Part shown: positions 6,994 to 10,219 of the stretch, one piece after another
Layout of the letters: each line of letters opens with the position of its first letter
Numbering within the stretch: the stretch's first letter is position 1
Assembly: GCA_004151065.3 (NCBI GenBank)
Contig: NWUY0300004832.1
Location: forward strand, 1,081-11,299
DNA length: 10,219 nucleotides
Reading direction: 5' to 3'
Source: Larix sibirica
Taxonomy: Eukaryota; Streptophyta; Pinopsida; Pinales; Pinaceae
The notes under the pieces: generated by a model
Database searches by the model: none
What the model was told of the DNA's origin: nothing
The model's input: the letters and a program-made list of their open reading frames with translations, nothing else
Position numbers and translations under genes: made by a program

Positions 6994-7899
6994 TTATTGA
7001 CCCTAGCTAGGGCTTTTAAATCTCTAAGTGCCCGTGTATTAGTAGAAGGAAGGATTTTTTTATTCTTCAACAGGATAAGCATCTTTATTAATATCCGCAG
7101 GAATTTTTTATTTCCCTTTTCTCGCACTTCTAGTTTTGACTGGGGAAATATCTCGAGAAATACCACCACGTCTAACCCCTTTTGAAGCTAATATGTCAGG
7201 GGTTTTAAGGACTATTTTATTCTGCTTGTCCTCTAAAGTAATTTTCTCAGATGGGATATTTCCAATGTATGTAGTAAGAGGTTTCTTTTTGACAATATCA
7301 CAGTATTAGGGTATATGTACCAAACCCTCTGAGACCTCTGTTACATCCCTGCTTCCAGTAGTGTTAACCATCACACCTATGGAGTTTTTTCCAAAGGTTT
7401 TTTTACCAACATGATCATTCGACAATTCACCAATAACCATATTTGGAGTATATGGATGATTCACTATTTTGCTTAGACCATTAACATTGTTAGGGAGCAC
7501 TGTGATATCAGAGGGGTGGTATATAGTATTTTCCAAAATCAAGTTGTTTGAAAGGTTCTGTAACTCCCCCCTATCTTGAATCCCCGATACCCCTTTTAAT
7601 ACCGTCTCTAGATTTTGAAGATGTATAACATGATAAAAAATGGACCCCCACCGACAATATCTTCCCCCACATAATTGCCTTTACTTTCTAAAGAAGTGAT
7701 GAAATCAGTTTCGACGACTGTTAAAGAAGAAACAAAAACATGGTCAAGGTCCCGTAGCTTACCCGCAAGCTTCGAAGAGGAAACAATGGCCTCCATGTTG
7801 TTGTCTATAGTAGGTGTCTCTTCAGGGCCTTCTTCGTATGTGTCACTTTCCGAGATGATACTGCTTTCTGAGGACCATGATTGGATTTGACAAAAGAGA

Positions 7900-7951
7900 T
7901 TTGTCACCATAAATGACCCACTGCTTTACATCTAGATCATATAAAAGGAAT
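7900..7951 (-). pseudogene. Decayed zinc knuckle of LINE ORF1
   Basis: After QTLDYWGIPF the frame reads I-stop-SRCKAVGHLW-stop. In the family this position is a CCHC knuckle (Cys-x2-Cys-x4-His-x4-Cys). Here the second Cys (7930-7928) and the His (7915-7913) remain, the first Cys is a TGA (7939-7937) and the last is lost near a frameshift just after 7913. The pattern is clear from spacing. Confidence 0.75.
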
Positions 7952-8049
7952 ACCCCAATAGTCTAGGGTTTGTGATTATATTTCCCCCCTCCATTCAATG
8001 CCAATTTTCTCCATAATTCCTTTCGACATACCTATTTCCTCCATCATGT

Positions 8050-8500
8050 GGCCCACCCTTTTGTCTAGACCTGACACGATATCTTCACTAATGAAGAGGA
8101 ATTTGCCTAGGTGATTAGCTACTGCTTCAAACACTTCTCTATTCCACATTTCTAATGGGAAACCTAGAAGATGGACCCATAAATGTATGAATCTCACCCT
8201 TTCTATATCAGGGTCGAATGCAGAGTGCTAGCGTTTAAGCAGTAATCTTCCATTATCTCGTAACCAATTTTTTTGCAAGATATAGGTAGGGTGTTCTTCC
8301 TTTATGAATACAAATCCACACCATCCCTTTGGTAGGATTGATATAGAAGGTCGGTAACCTATAATCGGTACCCATGTCGATTAGAACCATTGTGAAATAT
8401 CACGAGGGTTCATTGCTCTATAAATAAATTTACAGAAAAGGGATTTTAGGGATAGGCCAACAACACCCTCTAACCCAACTTATCGACCAAGAACCATGTT
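8050..8500 (-). pseudogene. DUF4283 region of LINE ORF1
   Basis: DUF4283 is an RNA-recognition-like domain typical of ORF1 in plant LINEs. Recognisable elements in order are ISQWF, GWCGFVFIKEEHPTYIL, NWLRDNGRLLLKR, a TAG (8230-8228) in the position usually held by Trp, FDPDIERVRF, and WVHLLGFPLEMWNREVF followed by ANHLGKFLFI. The W-V-x-L-x-G-x-P-L-x-x-W box is the strongest marker. Stops at 8482, 8383 and 8230 interrupt it, but the frame is otherwise continuous. Confidence 0.85.
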
Positions 8501-8974
8501 GTAGCCTTCCTGTCTTAGTTTTCACTTACCATATTTTTTGATAGAGCCAGATCCTCTATACGTCGAAACCCCCTTAGGGCCTTTTGACTGAGGAAATGTA
8601 TTAGGGTTTTCCTACAGAGTATTTTCTTATAAGGGGTTAGTGGAACCTTCTTCCGAAACCCTAGAAGCTAACCCATTTGAGGTTATTTAAACCGATTTTC
8701 CAACATTTGTCAGGATTTTAGGATTCAACAATGCCCCTTTGTCTTTTCCAGGTTGTCTATTTGCGGCACGCGCCCAAAGCATGTCGATATATTCCTTATC
8801 ATATTTCAAAATCCCTGCCTTCTCTCGCCATTCATCTGATAATCTGTCTCTGTCACATGCAGATCTGCCATCACCCAGAACCATGTTCTCCTTTGAAATT
8901 TTTGAAATGATTACACCCAGTTCCTAAGGTAAACCACCAAAACTATGTCATTTCAGAGGGAAGATGGCCGCCAT

Positions 8975-9307
8975 TGTTTTTACTCAAAATTATGATTCAT
9001 GTAAGCGCTATTAACTTTGGGCTGCTTACTAGTTCATAATCCATATTCTCCTCAAATCCAGTAGCACGCAACACGTAGACTTCCTTGGACTGCTAACTTT
9101 CATCTAGACCATTGGAATCTCCCATTGCGAAACTCCACTTAGCTAACACACCACGTTATAAGAGAATATCATTACAATGCGTTGTTTTTAAATTTATAGG
9201 TGGAATATCTTAGTTTTTTGTTGAAAATCAAAGCACGACCCTTCACACACTAGATGAAGGCAATAAATCCCTTTCTATGAGAATATTACGATTATGATTA
9301 TTCTTTT
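8975..9307. other. LINE 5' flank or 5' UTR, limits unknown
   Basis: No coding sequence is present. The part next to 8974 may be LINE 5' UTR, but no promoter motif or target-site duplication marks where the element begins. Confidence 0.4.
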
Positions 9308-9540
9308 AGTGGGTTGATTATAGAACTAGTTTGTCCAAAGATAATGCCGTGGTCAACTTACAAGGCATTGGTATTGTTGAAGGATTTTAACTTTCAACTA
9401 AATGTTAGTTAACACCCTCATGAGAGTATTGGGGGAATTGTTTACTCTTTGGGTGGGTAGATTATGGATGGTTGTCAACCCACAAGGAATCACCAAAGAA
9501 TTTGAATAACAACCTTGATGCTAGCTAACACTTCAGACAA
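9308..9540. repeat. Diverged direct duplication, about 143-bp spacing
   Basis: AGTGGGTTGATTATA (9308) and GGTGGGTAGATTATGG (9452) each follow a T-rich TTA(T/C)TCTTT and precede similar words: GGTCAACTTACAAGG versus TTGTCAACCCACAAGG, then GTTAGTTAACAC versus GCTAGCTAACAC. Several indels separate the copies. It appears to be an old duplication of unknown origin. Confidence 0.45.
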
Positions 9541-10084
9541 ATTAGGTCGAACTACTTACAATAATTAGATGAAGATATATTTACTTACATAAGTATATAC
9601 TCACATGATTTGAATTTTAGTTTTTATTATGATCTAGGTGAACACTTAGGGTCATTTTAGAAACACTCTTTATATTGACAATATTTTGGACTGTTAAGGT
9701 CTTGAACTTCCTTTACATTTTCTCAAGTCTTTTCATGTGTTTTTCAAAATATTGACATATCAACGAGGAACATCAGGTTTAGTCTTCAATTTCTCTTTTC
9801 AAGCTAAGGAATACCTAAAATAGAGTGATGAACTAAAAGTAACGGCCTTGAAAGGATCCCATTTGTTTTTCGTACAATGTAGTTTTTCCCAGTGTTATCG
9901 GTCAAATTAGCACTTCTCCGTCCGTGACCACATTACCTTGTTGATCACACAAAAGGACACTATGGATGGAAGAGCTTACTTGACCTTACATGATTTAGGA
10001 GCTGAACCCTACCATCTTCAGCTTAAAAACCTATTTTTTTCTGACAATTTCAGTCCAAAACCGAGACCTTTATACTTGACATAA
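9541..10084. other. AT-rich intergenic sequence, no gene seen
   Basis: I found no open frame with recognisable content, no RNA gene and no clear repeat in this stretch. Confidence 0.55.
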
Positions 10085-10219
10085 CGCAGGTCACCCGCGG
10101 GCCTCTATACTGACAACTTGCGGGTATATACTAAAAGTTGCACCTGTGAGATGCTAAGATAGTAAGTCGTGAGTCACTCGCATGGTGCTAGATGTCATAG
10201 TCGCGGGTATCTTAAGAAG
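10085..10219. repeat. GC-richer tandem repeat of about 83 bp, running off the window
   Basis: CGCAGGTCACCCGCGGGC at 10085 and CGTGAGTCACTCGCATGG at 10168 are 83 bp apart, and the word GCGGGTAT recurs with the same 83-bp spacing at 10120 and 10203. The copies agree at only a little over half of positions. Local GC is higher than in the flanking DNA. It may be part of a minisatellite or an LTR-type repeat continuing to the right. Confidence 0.45.

Larger units (their letters stand above)
2464..8974 (-). mobile_element. Degenerate near-full-length L1-clade plant LINE
   Basis: A non-LTR retrotransposon of about 6.5 kb lies on the minus strand. In order it has ORF1 (8974-6990) with a DUF4283 RNA-binding region and zinc knuckle, a 4-base ORF overlap, ORF2 (6993-2814) with apurinic-type endonuclease, reverse transcriptase, zf-RVT and RNase H, then a roughly 340-bp 3' UTR and an A-tail. 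This order is diagnostic of plant L1 elements. No LTRs or integrase are present, which excludes Copia, Gypsy and pararetrovirus origins. It is inactive: ORF1 has at least twelve in-frame stops, ORF2 a similar number, with several frameshifts and a mutated catalytic Asp. The 5' limit is given as the ORF1 ATG because the 5' UTR boundary and target-site duplication could not be located. The true end may be somewhat beyond 8974. Confidence 0.95.
6990..8974 (-). pseudogene. LINE ORF1 (DUF4283 and zinc-knuckle RNA-binding protein), broken
   Basis: The ancestral product of about 660 codons coated the LINE RNA. The start is ATG 8974-8972 in ACAATGGCGG, an excellent plant initiation context. From there a single frame continues, with no indel, for 354 codons to 7913 but contains stops at codons 9, 17, 96, 116, 121, 151, 165, 198, 249, 333, 346 and 357. 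Codons 31-95 are an unassigned basic N-terminal region. DUF4283 covers about 160-300. The knuckle is at about 342-357. The variable Ser/Glu-rich C-terminal part continues in other frames (7910-7608, 7640-7110, 7100-6990). Codon numbers were checked by arithmetic against the open stretches. Confidence 0.88.

Overview
The window looks like nuclear DNA of a flowering plant, most likely a eudicot; the species cannot be named from what is visible. Two things point to a plant. On the minus strand there is the N-terminal part of an NDR1/HIN1-like (LEA_2 family) membrane protein. There is also an old L1-clade LINE whose ORF1 has a DUF4283 domain plus zinc knuckle, and whose ORF2 ends in a zf-RVT domain and an RNase H of the kind known in plant L1 elements. 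Most of the DNA is AT-rich and repeat-derived. No prokaryotic features, rRNA, functional tRNA or CRISPR were seen.

Layout, left to right. 1-344 is AT-rich sequence without a recognisable feature. About 345-555 (minus strand) resembles a tRNA-derived SINE, with A-box and B-box matches 41 bp apart and a body containing a 54-bp duplication. 592-909 holds short nested tandem repeats that run straight into a two-base N gap (910-911). On the other side of that gap the first 81 codons of the NHL/LEA_2 gene begin (912-1156, minus). The gene's 5' region (1157 to about 1600) is AT-rich with TATA-like boxes and two ACGT-core ABRE/G-box motifs 20 bp apart. 1600-2463 is intergenic with two local duplications.

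2464-8974, about 6.5 kb or 64 percent of the window, is one nearly full-length but dead LINE on the minus strand. Reading from high to low coordinates, it has ORF1 (8974-6990), an ATGA overlap, ORF2 (6993-2814: endonuclease, reverse transcriptase, zf-RVT, RNase H), a roughly 340-bp 3' UTR and an 11-base poly(A) tail. It is killed by many in-frame stops, several frameshifts that mostly lie at homopolymers, and an Asp-to-Asn change in the reverse transcriptase catalytic box. Endonuclease and RNase H catalytic residues are still readable.

8975-10219 has no gene. It contains a diverged direct duplication (about 9308-9540) and, at the right edge, a GC-richer tandem repeat of about 83 bp that probably continues outside the window.

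Functionally there is one potentially live gene, the NHL gene, which is interrupted by the gap so its state cannot be judged. The LINE lies about 1.3 kb upstream of its start codon in the same orientation. I do not see a new biological system. The most useful observations concern the suspicious gap/repeat junction, the ABRE-bearing promoter, and the state and mode of decay of the LINE.
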